Below are positions 16,144-25,340 of a stretch of DNA of 64,000 bases, one piece after another. Within the stretch, counting starts at the first letter, position 1; each line of letters starts with the position of its first letter. The notes beneath the pieces were generated by a model. The model was not told where the DNA came from, ran no database searches, and saw only the letters and a list, made by a program, of their open reading frames with translations. A program made the position numbers and the translations under genes. The DNA is from JAVBKV01 sp031553885 (GTDB lineage: Bacteria; Bacteroidota; Bacteroidia; Bacteroidales; Azobacteroidaceae): NCBI GenBank assembly GCA_031553885.1, contig JAVBKV010000016.1, positions 19,566-83,565 on the forward strand, read 5' to 3'.

Positions 16144-17082
16144 ATGAGGACTTTGAGTGTTATAGTTCCCTGTTATAACGAAGAAGCTGTTATTGAAACA
16201 ACCTACAACCGGATCAAAGCAGTATTGTCCGGTATGCACCAGTTGGATTCCCGGATTATTTTTATTAATGATGGAAGTACGGATCGTACCTATCCGATTC
16301 TTTTTCGTATTGCAAGCGAGGATAACCGGGTGAAAGTAATTCATTTTTCCAGAAATTTTGGTCATCAGGCTGCAGTTACCGCCGGTATCAATCATTGTGA
16401 TTCTGATTTGGCTGTTATTATTGATGCCGATCTGCAGGACCCTCCTGAACTTATTCCGGATCTGATTGCTTTGCAGGAAGCCGAACAAGCAAATGTAGTT
16501 TATTGCGTCCGCAAATCGAGAAATGGAGAAAGTAAATTCAAACGATGGTCGGCTAAGTTTTTTTATCGTACGCTGAATCGGATGTCGGAAGTTAAATTTC
16601 CATTGGATACAGGAGATTTCAGACTGATTGATTCCCGTATTATACAGGAGTTCAACCGTTTTAAAGAACGGGGAAAATACATCCGTGGTTTGATATCCTG
16701 GGTCGGGTTCAAGCAAGTACCTTTTTTCTACGAGAGAGAAGCCCGTTGGGCCGGAGAGACCAAGTATCCGTTGAAAAAAATGTTTTCCTTTGCCTCTACA
16801 GCTCTGTTGTATTTTTCCAAGAAACCGCTGTTGTTGGCAACCAGCTTAGGTTTTATCGCCGTATTCATCGGTATAATACTGGCACTCTGGTATATGTTTG
16901 GTAAAATATTCGGCTTTACCCACGCAGAATCCGGATGGACCTCCATCATGATCATCGTTATCTTCTTCGGAGGAATTCAACTGCTAACTATAGGAGTATT
17001 AGGGCAATACATTGGTATTTTATTCGATGAAGTTAAAGAAAGGCCGGAATATATTGTTGAAAACACATTGAACATTCATTGA
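16144..17082 (+). CDS. GtrB/DPM1-like glycosyltransferase family 2
   Basis: A 312-residue polyprenyl-phosphate glycosyltransferase. The N-terminal GT-A domain carries SVIVPCYNEEAVIETT, INDGSTDRT and the metal-binding DADLQDPPELI typical of the dolichyl-phosphate mannose synthase and GtrB families; two C-terminal membrane helices follow (LLATSLGFIAVFIGIILALW; SIMIIVIFFGGIQLLTIGVLG). With GtrA just upstream it probably loads a sugar onto undecaprenyl phosphate for transfer to a periplasmic acceptor; no third GtrC-type transferase is adjacent. The stop codon is one base from the end of the convergent radA. Confidence 0.88.
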   Translation: MRTLSVIVPCYNEEAVIETTYNRIKAVLSGMHQLDSRIIFINDGSTDRTYPILFRIASEDNRVKVIHFSRNFGHQAAVTAGINHCDSDLAVIIDADLQDPPELIPDLIALQEAEQANVVYCVRKSRNGESKFKRWSAKFFYRTLNRMSEVKFPLDTGDFRLIDSRIIQEFNRFKERGKYIRGLISWVGFKQVPFFYEREARWAGETKYPLKKMFSFASTALLYFSKKPLLLATSLGFIAVFIGIILALWYMFGKIFGFTHAESGWTSIMIIVIFFGGIQLLTIGVLGQYIGILFDEVKERPEYIVENTLNIH

Positions 17083-17083
17083 T

Positions 17084-18457
17084 TCAACCGAATAATTCCC
17101 GGAATGCTTCTTCCACTTTTTTGACCGGAACAATTTTAATCGGGACTTTTTTTGCATCGAAACCCTTCAGGTTATTATGAGGAATAATAATGGTATGGAA
17201 ACCCAGTTTCTTGGCTTCCAGAATGCGCTGTTCAATCCGGTTAACCGGACGGATTTCCCCGGAAAGACCGACTTCTCCACACATACAGACTTCACGCTCA
17301 ATCGCTAAATCGAGGCTGGAAGAAAGAACAGCACTGATTACAGACAAATCGATTGCCGGATCATTGACTTTCAATCCTCCGGCTATATTGAGAAATACAT
17401 CTTTCTGAATTAATTTAAAACCGGCCCTTTTCTCCAGAACGGCCAGTAACATATTCATCCGGCGTATATCAAAACCAGTAGCACTGCGTTGGGGAGTTCC
17501 ATAAGCAGCCGTGCTGACAAGCGCCTGAGTTTCAATCAAAAAAGGCCGAATTCCTTCGATGGCTGCTGCAATCGACACACCACTCAACCCTTCATGATTT
17601 TGAGTCAGTAATAGTTCGGAAGGGTTCGTAACTTCCCGTAGGCCATGCTGCATCATCTCATAGATTCCTAATTCAGAAGTACTTCCAAATCGATTCTTTA
17701 TGCTGCGAAGAATCCGGTACATATAATGCTGATCTCCTTCAAATTGCAACACCGTGTCCACAATGTGTTCCAGCACTTTTGGACCGGCAATATTACCTTC
17801 TTTATTGATGTGACCGATGAGTAGGACAGGGGTTCCTGTTTCCTTGGCAAATTTGAGAATGGAAGCCGAACATTCCCGGACTTGGGTAACACTTCCCGGA
17901 GACGACTCGACCCGTTCAGTATAAATTGTTTGTACAGAGTCAATTATAACCAAATCCGGTTTTACATTCTGAATATGCGTAAAGATTTGTTCCAGTAATG
18001 TTTCACAAACAATATAACAGGAAGGATTAGTAAATCCCAATCGTTCAGCTCTGATTTTCAACTGCTTAGCACTTTCTTCCCCTGAAATATAGAGGGTAGT
18101 GTAATCATTTAACTGTAAAACGGTTTGTAAAACCAAGGTAGATTTGCCGATTCCAGGTTCTCCGCCAATCAGCACCAAAGAACCGGGTACCAATCCGCCA
18201 CCCAGAACCCGGTTAAATTCTTCATCTTTCAATGAAATACGAATTTCTTCGCCAATCGTAATATCATTGAGTAATAAAGGCCTGGATTTAGGAGATTCAA
18301 AATTAGAAAATCCTGGAATTTGTTGCGAAGCATTTGTTTTTGTTACAATTTCTTCGGTATATGTATTCCATTCGCCGCAAACCGGACATTTTCCCAGCCA
18401 TTTAGGAGATTCATTACCACAGGATGTACAAAGAAATACAGTTTTCGTTTTAGCCAT
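17084..18457 (-). CDS. radA: DNA repair protein RadA
   Basis: A 457-residue RecA-like ATPase that promotes branch migration in recombinational repair. Domains in order: N-terminal zinc finger with C10, C13, C24 and C27 (FLCTSCGNESPKWLGKCPVC), Walker A GGEPGIGKST at 98-107, the RadA-specific KNRFGS motif near 250, and a C-terminal Lon-protease-like domain (NMLLAVLEKRAGF; GLSGEIRPV). Length is standard. It ends one base from the convergent glycosyltransferase gene, with no room for a terminator between them. Confidence 0.96.
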   Translation of the reverse strand: MAKTKTVFLCTSCGNESPKWLGKCPVCGEWNTYTEEIVTKTNASQQIPGFSNFESPKSRPLLLNDITIGEEIRISLKDEEFNRVLGGGLVPGSLVLIGGEPGIGKSTLVLQTVLQLNDYTTLYISGEESAKQLKIRAERLGFTNPSCYIVCETLLEQIFTHIQNVKPDLVIIDSVQTIYTERVESSPGSVTQVRECSASILKFAKETGTPVLLIGHINKEGNIAGPKVLEHIVDTVLQFEGDQHYMYRILRSIKNRFGSTSELGIYEMMQHGLREVTNPSELLLTQNHEGLSGVSIAAAIEGIRPFLIETQALVSTAAYGTPQRSATGFDIRRMNMLLAVLEKRAGFKLIQKDVFLNIAGGLKVNDPAIDLSVISAVLSSSLDLAIEREVCMCGEVGLSGEIRPVNRIEQRILEAKKLGFHTIIIPHNNLKGFDAKKVPIKIVPVKKVEEAFRELFG

Positions 18458-18595
18458 TCAATTCAATCAAATTATTGTTTTAAATACAAAGAGTAAAAAT
18501 ACGAAAATTAATCTGTGATTCAAAGTAGAGAAGTATTAATAATATTCTCCATTGTTCTATTAAACATAATAGTAATTATATTCGAATATAAGAAG

Positions 18596-18628
18596 CAAAA
18601 AAACCGACTATTGAAAAGCCGGTTTTTC
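18596..18628 (-). terminator. Terminator after the TPR protein gene
   Basis: On the minus strand AAAAACCGGC and a partner beginning GTCGG flank a 9-nt loop and end in a run of seven T. It closes the gyrA-TPR transcription unit. Confidence 0.75.
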
Positions 18629-18646
18629 TGAGTTGTATCACAATTA

Positions 18647-19873
18647 TTATTTGTTCAAACTATTGAGTAAAGCATCCATAGCATCAAATTTATCACCCAT
18701 TTCCAGGTTATAATAAATTCCTCTGAGTGCTATGATATAATCTCTTTCTTCCGGTTTCAATTCATGTGCTTTTTCAAAATACGGCATAGCTTTTTTGAAT
18801 AAATCTTTTGCTTTTTGAATAGCGACCTGATACTGCTTATTATCATTTATATCATTAGCAGCAGCTTGAGCTTCAACACCTTCGTTGAAATAAATCCGTC
18901 CGAGGTTTCCTAATGATTCTGCATACGCAGGATCAATGGATAATGCTTTTTCAAAACTTTCCACAGCCTTGGGAATATCTTTTTTATTTTCATAAATCCG
19001 TCCCAATACGTCATGGAGTTGTGCATCATTGGGTTTACGACCGATTGCTTCTTCCAGGTAACCAATTGCTTCGTCGTTTTGATTGGAATAAATGTATTGA
19101 TTGATCAGGCTCAATAAATAATACGGTTCATTCGGAAATTTTTCAACCCCTTCCTTCAATGTTTTAACCAGTCCAATGGTATCTTTCAGTTGTTCATATT
19201 CATAACAAAGGTATTGATACACTTCGTTTTCTTTATAGTTGTCATTTTTCAAACTCTCATACATCTCTGCCGCTTTTTTAGGATCTCCCATTTGGGAAGC
19301 GGTAACTGCTGCATAATATTTAATCTGAATGTAAGTTGTATCTCCGGGCAATACGATTTTGTCACCTTGGAACATATCCAAATTAGGAATATCAAGGTAT
19401 TGCTTGAAAAATTCATACGCTTGCTTATAATCCTTTTTTTCAAAGAAATAAGCGCCACCATTGATGTAATAAGCACGGTTAGCCTGGATAATGGATTTCA
19501 TATCCTTTCTGAATTTAGGTTTTACTTTTCCTTTTTCATCCGGTTTCTGATCCAGTTCATCCGCTTTCAAGAAATAAGGATTAATTGCTATGAGACTTTT
19601 GTACATTACATCCTCATTGGGTTTCTGTCCTAAAATTTCTTTTGCTCTTTCCGTATCAAATTGTTTGTTTTCGACCAAACCGGCAACATACCATGTTTCA
19701 GCATTGTCTTTTGTTTCCGGATCAGACATGGCCCCTTTAATCAATGTACGGGCTTCCTCAATATTGGGTTTATCGCTTTTGGCTTCGTTTTTAGCAGCAC
19801 CTACAGCCTTCTTTTGTCCAAAGGACAAACCGACGATAAAACTCAATGCAACTGTAAAAAATAACTTCTTCAT
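18647..19873 (-). CDS. Exported tetratricopeptide repeat protein
   Basis: A 408-residue protein with a Sec signal peptide (KKLFFTVALSFIVGLSFG, probably cut before QKKA), so it is periplasmic or outer-membrane associated. The mature part is helical with TPR units from about residue 135 to the end; the clearest are DAQLHDVLGRIYENKKDIPK and the next one, AYAESLGNLGRIYFNEG. TPR arrays bind peptides or other proteins; no enzyme domain is present. It lies 48 nt downstream of gyrA on the same strand and shares its terminator, so the two are likely cotranscribed. The partner is unknown. Confidence 0.85.
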   Translation of the reverse strand: MKKLFFTVALSFIVGLSFGQKKAVGAAKNEAKSDKPNIEEARTLIKGAMSDPETKDNAETWYVAGLVENKQFDTERAKEILGQKPNEDVMYKSLIAINPYFLKADELDQKPDEKGKVKPKFRKDMKSIIQANRAYYINGGAYFFEKKDYKQAYEFFKQYLDIPNLDMFQGDKIVLPGDTTYIQIKYYAAVTASQMGDPKKAAEMYESLKNDNYKENEVYQYLCYEYEQLKDTIGLVKTLKEGVEKFPNEPYYLLSLINQYIYSNQNDEAIGYLEEAIGRKPNDAQLHDVLGRIYENKKDIPKAVESFEKALSIDPAYAESLGNLGRIYFNEGVEAQAAANDINDNKQYQVAIQKAKDLFKKAMPYFEKAHELKPEERDYIIALRGIYYNLEMGDKFDAMDALLNSLNK

Positions 19874-19921
19874 TTTCGGTATATTTTTAATATGTTTGCT
19901 AACAGATTGTAAAATTATAAA

Positions 19922-22456
19922 TTATTCTGTAATATCAGGAATTTCAGACAGATTTTCCGTATTATTATCATCATCTAGAGCACTTTCGGTCATTCCGTCT
20001 TCTTCAATCTCAGACATTACTTTACAAACAGATGCAATTTCATCGTTTCTTTTTTCCAGATTGATCAGTCTGACTCCCTGAGTAGCCCGTCCGATAACAT
20101 TCAAATCCGACACTTTCATACGGATTGTAATACCGGATTTATTGATAATCATCAGGTCATTGTCGTCCGTGACACTTTTTATTCCTACTAACGCTCCCGT
20201 TTTTTCTGTGACATTCAGCGTTTTAACACCTTTTCCTCCCCGGTTGGTAATCCGGTAATCATCAATTTTGGAACGCTTTCCGTATCCTTGTTCGGAAACC
20301 ACCAGAATAGTCTCTTTTTCAATATCCTTGATACAAACCATTCCGATTACTTCATCGTCCTTTTCATCCAGTGTAATACCTCTTACCCCGGCGGCAGTAC
20401 GACCCATACAACGAACAGTCTTCTCATGGAAACGGATAGCCCTACCCTTTCGGTTCGCAATGACAATTTCATTGTTTCCGTTGGTCATCCTTACCTGGAT
20501 CACTTCATCATCTTCACGTAAATCAATGGCTATCACACCATTAAGACGTGGCCTAGAATAAGCTTCCAGTAATGTTTTCTTGATGACTCCTTTTTTTGTA
20601 CAGAACATCAGGTAGTTGGAATCCACAAAATCCTTATCATTCAATTGCTTAACACGGATAAATGCATTTACTTTATCATCCGGATCAATGTTCAGCAGGT
20701 TTTGAATGGCCCTTCCCTTGGAAGTTTTGGTTCCTTCCGGAATCTGATACACTTTCAACCAGTAACATTTACCTTTTTGGGTAAAGAACATCATGGTATT
20801 GTGCATACTGGCCGGATAAATGTATTCCACAAAATCCGCATCACGGGTTTCCGTACCTTTCGCCCCTACTCCTCCCCTGTTTTGAGAACGGAATTCGGCC
20901 AAAGGAGTACGTTTGATGTATCCCAAATGAGAAATCGTAATAATCATCTCATCATCGGAATAAAAGTCTTCAGGATTGAAATCTTCGGTAGCATAAATGA
21001 TTTCGGTTTTACGATTATCACCAAATTTATCCCGGACCTCGATCAGTTCGTCTTTAATCACCTGCATACAAAGATCTTCATTGGAAAGAATTTCTTTCAG
21101 GTAAGCGATTAATTTCTGTACTTCTTCGTATTCGGCGCGTAATTTATCCTGTTCCAGTCCCGTCAGTTGGCGCAAACGCATCTCAACAATTGCACGGGCT
21201 TGTATTTCTGATAATTGAAAACGCTCGATCAAACGCTCGATCGCTTCGGAAGGACTCTGGGAAGAACGAATGATCGCGATTACTTCATCGATATTATCGG
21301 ATGCAATAATCAATCCTTCCAGGATATGCGCCCGTTCTTCGGCCTTTCTCAGGTCGTATTTTGTACGGCGAATGACCACATCGTGGCGATGGTCCACAAA
21401 ATATCGAATCATATCCCTAAGATTCAACATTTTAGGACGACCGTTAACCAACGCGATATTATTTACACTGAATGATGATTGAAGAGCTGTCAGTTTATAC
21501 AACTTATTAAGCACAACACTTGAATTGCTGTCTTTTCTGATATCAACCACAATTCTCATCCCCTGACGGTCGGATTCATCGTTGACGTTGGATATGCCTT
21601 CGATTTTCTTTTCTCCGACCAGATCAGCGATATGCTTAATCAATTCGGATTTATTGACCAGGTAAGGGATTTCAGTAATAATGATTTTTTCCTTCCCGTT
21701 TTCGTTTTCGATTTCAGCTTTTCCCCGTAAGATAATTCTTCCTCTTCCGGTTTCAAAAGCATCTTTGACTCCGGCATACCCATAAATATATCCACCGGTC
21801 GGAAAATCAGGTGCTTTTATATGAACCATCAACCCTTCTGTATCAATTTCTCCGCGCGCATCGATATAAGCAGTAATGGCATCGATGGCCTCGGTGAGGT
21901 TATGAGGAGGCATATTGGTTGCCATCCCGACGGCAATTCCGGACGCACCGTTCATCAATAGATTGGGAATACGAGTGGGTAAAACGGTCGGTTCCTTCAA
22001 CGTATCATCGAAGTTAAGTTGAAAATCCACCGTTTCTTTATCGATATCTTTCAACATTTCTTCCGCCAGTTTACTTAAACGCGCTTCGGTATAACGCATA
22101 GCCGCCGGTTCATCCCCGTCGACAGACCCGTAATTACCTTGTCCGTCCACCAAAGGATAGCGTAACGACCAGGGCTGAGCCATACGAACCATGGCATAGT
22201 ATACGGAACTATCTCCGTGGGGGTGATACTTACCCAACACTTCTCCTACTATTCTCGCCGACTTCTTAAACGGTTTATCGGATGTGTTTCCCAGCTCATT
22301 CATTCCGAATAAAACACGCCGGTGGACAGGTTTGAAACCATCCCTGACATCCGGTAGTGCACGAGACACAATGACAGACATTGAATAATCAATGTATGCC
22401 GACTTCATTTGTTCCTCGATATCGATTCGAATAATTCTGTCTTGATTATCAGTCAT
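19922..22456 (-). CDS. gyrA: DNA gyrase subunit A
   Basis: An 844-residue type II topoisomerase subunit that cuts and rejoins DNA while introducing negative supercoils with GyrB. The catalytic tyrosine is in AMRYTEARLSK, the quinolone-determining helix is around HPHGDSSVYYAMVRMAQ (serine and tyrosine/serine positions as in susceptible enzymes), and the C-terminal domain has six-bladed pinwheel repeats such as GYIKRTPL and GYGKRSK. The GyrA-box region reads NRGGKGVKT. The last 25 residues are acidic. It is divergent from clpC across a 216-nt region with overlapping inverted repeats. Confidence 0.96.
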   Translation of the reverse strand: MTDNQDRIIRIDIEEQMKSAYIDYSMSVIVSRALPDVRDGFKPVHRRVLFGMNELGNTSDKPFKKSARIVGEVLGKYHPHGDSSVYYAMVRMAQPWSLRYPLVDGQGNYGSVDGDEPAAMRYTEARLSKLAEEMLKDIDKETVDFQLNFDDTLKEPTVLPTRIPNLLMNGASGIAVGMATNMPPHNLTEAIDAITAYIDARGEIDTEGLMVHIKAPDFPTGGYIYGYAGVKDAFETGRGRIILRGKAEIENENGKEKIIITEIPYLVNKSELIKHIADLVGEKKIEGISNVNDESDRQGMRIVVDIRKDSNSSVVLNKLYKLTALQSSFSVNNIALVNGRPKMLNLRDMIRYFVDHRHDVVIRRTKYDLRKAEERAHILEGLIIASDNIDEVIAIIRSSQSPSEAIERLIERFQLSEIQARAIVEMRLRQLTGLEQDKLRAEYEEVQKLIAYLKEILSNEDLCMQVIKDELIEVRDKFGDNRKTEIIYATEDFNPEDFYSDDEMIITISHLGYIKRTPLAEFRSQNRGGVGAKGTETRDADFVEYIYPASMHNTMMFFTQKGKCYWLKVYQIPEGTKTSKGRAIQNLLNIDPDDKVNAFIRVKQLNDKDFVDSNYLMFCTKKGVIKKTLLEAYSRPRLNGVIAIDLREDDEVIQVRMTNGNNEIVIANRKGRAIRFHEKTVRCMGRTAAGVRGITLDEKDDEVIGMVCIKDIEKETILVVSEQGYGKRSKIDDYRITNRGGKGVKTLNVTEKTGALVGIKSVTDDNDLMIINKSGITIRMKVSDLNVIGRATQGVRLINLEKRNDEIASVCKVMSEIEEDGMTESALDDDNNTENLSEIPDITE

Positions 22457-22574
22457 TTATTTATTTATTGGTTTAACTTCAATTGAACGATTTCAAAAAA
22501 TCGCACTAAGTTACTACTTTTTTTTCAATTACAGAAATGACTATCGCTTAAATTGATGAAATAAAAACAAATCT

Positions 22575-22620
22575 GCCATTTTGATCGTTTAGTTCAAAAT
22601 GGCATACGTTTTGACTAAAC
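22575..22620. promoter_or_regulatory. Two interlocked inverted repeats between gyrA and clpC
   Basis: Repeat A: GCCATTTTGA (22575-22584) and its perfect complement TCAAAATGGC (22594-22603), 9-nt spacer. Repeat B: GTTTAGTTCAAAA (22587-22599) and TTTTGACTAAAC (22609-22620), complementary but for one extra T, also with a 9-nt spacer. The arms alternate A-B-A'-B', so only one hairpin, or a pseudoknot, can form at once. The block lies 19 nt before the clpC -7 box, a sensible place for an operator. Confidence 0.6.
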
Positions 22621-22638
22621 AAGAGAGTAAAGATTTTG

Positions 22639-22646
22639 TATATTTG
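22639..22646 (+). promoter_or_regulatory. clpC -7 box TATATTTG
   Basis: A perfect TAnnTTTG 26 nt before the clpC ATG. The nearest TTG (22611-22613) is 25 nt upstream, too far for the usual 19-20 nt, and lies inside the inverted-repeat block, so the promoter may depend on a regulator. Confidence 0.65.
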
Positions 22647-22672
22647 TAGCAGATTATAGAGGAAATAAAATT

Positions 22673-25216
22673 ATGAAAAAGAATTTTTCAGAAAACGTAA
22701 AAGATATCCTGACATACAGCCGCGAAGAAGCTGGTCGCCTGCACAACAATTATGTTGGAATAGAACATTTGTTGTTGGGGATCCTGCGCGACTCCCATTG
22801 TACGGCTTCTACCATTATATATATGCTGGGGGTTGACCCGGCAGACTTAAAAATGGCTATTGATAACGAATTGTATGAAGACGGAGAATATAGGACAGAG
22901 AACCAATTAATCATAGATAAAAGCATTGAAAATCTGCTTCGTATAAGCATATTGGAGTCCATGCGGTTAAATTCCGAGGAAACCGATACGGAGCATTTAT
23001 TACTGGCCATCCTGAAAAACCAGGAATCATTGGCTTCCAAGGTTTTACACCAGTATAATATTGACTATGACAAAGTCTATGAAATTCTGACAGACGAAAA
23101 ATCTTCAGATCTTTCTTCCCAGGAACCTCAGATGGGTGCCGGATTTACAGATGATGGAGATGAAGAGGACGAGGATCAGTTTTCCAAGAAAAAAGAAACA
23201 TCCAAACCGGGAACTCCAGGATCTAAAAGCAGCGATACTCCTGTTATCGACAGTTTTGGTACGGATATGACCCGAGCTGCCGAAGAAAATCGCCTGGACC
23301 CCATCGTCGGACGCGAACAGGAAATCGAGCGTCTGGCCCAGATCCTGAGCCGGAGAAAGAAAAATAATCCGGTATTGATCGGTGAGCCTGGCGTTGGTAA
23401 ATCTGCAATAGTCGAAGGATTAGCCCTGCGGATCACCCAACGGAAAGTTTCCCGGGTGTTGTTCGACAAACGGGTGATTAACCTGGATATGGCGTCTATT
23501 GTTGCCGGAACCAAGTACCGGGGACAGTTCGAAGAACGCATCAAAGCCATTCTGAATGAATTGTCCAAGAATCCGAATATCATCCTGTTTATCGATGAAA
23601 TTCATACGATTGTAGGTGCTGGAGGAGCGAGCGGATCCATGGATGCGGCGAACATGCTGAAGCCGGCATTGTCCCGTGGAGAGATCCAATGCATCGGAGC
23701 TACTACACTGGACGAATACCGTAAAAATATAGAAAAAGACGGAGCCCTGGAACGTCGTTTCCAAAAAGTGATGGTCGATCCGACTACGCCTGAAGAAACG
23801 CTGCAGATACTCCAGAATATCAAACCGAAATACGAAGACCATCACAATGTTATTTATACTCCGGAAGCCATCGAGGCCTGTGTAAAACTGACGGAAAGAT
23901 ACATCAGCGACCGGAATTTTCCGGATAAAGCCATTGATGCCCTGGATGAGTCCGGTTCCCGGGTTCACATATCCAACATTGTGGTTCCCAAAGTAATTGA
24001 AGAGCTGGAAGCTTCCATGGAAGAGACCAAACAATCTAAACTACAAGCGGTTAAGTCTCAAAACTTCGAGTTGGCTGCCAGTTTCCGGGATCAGGAAAGA
24101 CAACTGTTACTTAAACTGGAAGCCGCTAAAGCCAGATGGGAAGAAGAGTTACAGGAAAATCGCCAACTTGTGGACGAAGAAAAAGTAGCCGAAGTAGTAG
24201 CCATGATGTCGGGAGTACCTGTACAACGAATTGCTAAAGCAGAGAACCAAAAGTTGCTGGAAATGGGAGAAATCCTTAAATCCAAGGTAATCGGACAGGA
24301 TGAAGCGGTTGCAAAAATAGTCAAAGCGATCCAACGGAACCGGATCGGATTGAAAGATCCGAACAAACCGATCGGCACTTTCATGTTCTTAGGTCCTACC
24401 GGTGTTGGTAAAACTCACTTAGCTAAGAAATTAGCAGAATATTTATTCGATTCGGCCGACACCCTGATCCGTATCGATATGAGTGAATACATGGAGAAAT
24501 TTACCGTATCCCGTTTGATCGGAGCGCCTCCGGGATATGTGGGTTATGAAGAAGGCGGACAGTTGACGGAAAAAGTACGCAGAAAGCCCTATTCTGTCGT
24601 GTTGCTCGATGAAATAGAAAAAGCTCATCCGGATGTGTTCAATTTATTGCTGCAGGTAATGGACGAAGGTCGCCTGACCGACAGCCTGGGACGTCGGATC
24701 GATTTTAAGAACACGATTGTCATCATGACCTCCAACGTCGGCACGCGCCAGTTAAAGGATTTCGGAAAAGGAATCGGGTTTACATCTGCCAGTACATCGA
24801 CTTCCGATGATAAAGAATTCTCCCGCGGGGTGATTCAAAAAGCATTGAATCGTGCATTTGCCCCTGAATTTTTAAATCGGGTAGATGACATTATTATGTT
24901 CGATCAACTGGATAAAAACGCTATATACAAGATTATAGACCTCGAATTGAAAGGATTTTATCAACGGGTCAATAACCTGGGATATCAATTGATATTGACA
25001 GATAAAGCCAAGGAATTCATTGCTTCCAAAGGATACGATGTTCAGTTTGGCGCTCGTCCGCTGAAACGTGCTATCCAAAAATACCTAGAAGATGAACTGG
25101 CAGAAATGATTATCAAAGCCAGTGTCAGTGAAGGAGATGCTATAACGGTTGATTTTGATTCTGAAAATCAGAAAATAGTTACTCAAATCGAAAAAAAGAT
25201 ACCAATCAATTCATGA
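22673..25216 (+). CDS. clpC: ATP-dependent Clp protease ATP-binding subunit ClpC
   Basis: An 847-residue Hsp100 unfoldase that feeds proteins to ClpP. Domains: a double Clp N domain (1 to about 150), an acidic linker, AAA-1 with Walker A GEPGVGKSA and Walker B LFIDEIH, a middle coiled coil with a UVR-like stretch (KSQNFELAASFRDQERQL), AAA-2 with Walker A GPTGVGKTH and VLLDEIEKAH, and a C-terminal D2-small domain (FGARPLKRAIQKYLEDELAE). No clpP is adjacent. Its stress role and the interlocked repeats in front suggest regulated expression. A terminator follows. Confidence 0.94.
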   Translation: MKKNFSENVKDILTYSREEAGRLHNNYVGIEHLLLGILRDSHCTASTIIYMLGVDPADLKMAIDNELYEDGEYRTENQLIIDKSIENLLRISILESMRLNSEETDTEHLLLAILKNQESLASKVLHQYNIDYDKVYEILTDEKSSDLSSQEPQMGAGFTDDGDEEDEDQFSKKKETSKPGTPGSKSSDTPVIDSFGTDMTRAAEENRLDPIVGREQEIERLAQILSRRKKNNPVLIGEPGVGKSAIVEGLALRITQRKVSRVLFDKRVINLDMASIVAGTKYRGQFEERIKAILNELSKNPNIILFIDEIHTIVGAGGASGSMDAANMLKPALSRGEIQCIGATTLDEYRKNIEKDGALERRFQKVMVDPTTPEETLQILQNIKPKYEDHHNVIYTPEAIEACVKLTERYISDRNFPDKAIDALDESGSRVHISNIVVPKVIEELEASMEETKQSKLQAVKSQNFELAASFRDQERQLLLKLEAAKARWEEELQENRQLVDEEKVAEVVAMMSGVPVQRIAKAENQKLLEMGEILKSKVIGQDEAVAKIVKAIQRNRIGLKDPNKPIGTFMFLGPTGVGKTHLAKKLAEYLFDSADTLIRIDMSEYMEKFTVSRLIGAPPGYVGYEEGGQLTEKVRRKPYSVVLLDEIEKAHPDVFNLLLQVMDEGRLTDSLGRRIDFKNTIVIMTSNVGTRQLKDFGKGIGFTSASTSTSDDKEFSRGVIQKALNRAFAPEFLNRVDDIIMFDQLDKNAIYKIIDLELKGFYQRVNNLGYQLILTDKAKEFIASKGYDVQFGARPLKRAIQKYLEDELAEMIIKASVSEGDAITVDFDSENQKIVTQIEKKIPINS

Positions 25217-25248
25217 AGTAAATTCAGTAAAAAAGTATCACATAAGAC

Positions 25249-25283
25249 AAAATGTCAGTTCTTCCCGGACTGGCATTTTTTTT
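25249..25283 (+). terminator. Terminator after clpC
   Basis: AATGTCAGT pairs with ACTGGCATT (one G-U pair) around a 9-nt loop and is followed by eight T. Confidence 0.85.
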
Positions 25284-25340
25284 GACCTTACTTTTTCATC
25301 TTAAATAAACATAAAAATAATAACATAAATTAGTATCAAT

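Noticed and set aside
16069..16716. 215-codon antisense frame on the minus strand
   Set aside because: It lies across gtrA and the GtrB-like gene, both with clear family motifs; no promoter or domain supports it.
23420..24034. 204-codon antisense frame on the minus strand
   Set aside because: Fully inside clpC, opposite its AAA-1 domain; a by-product of codon use.
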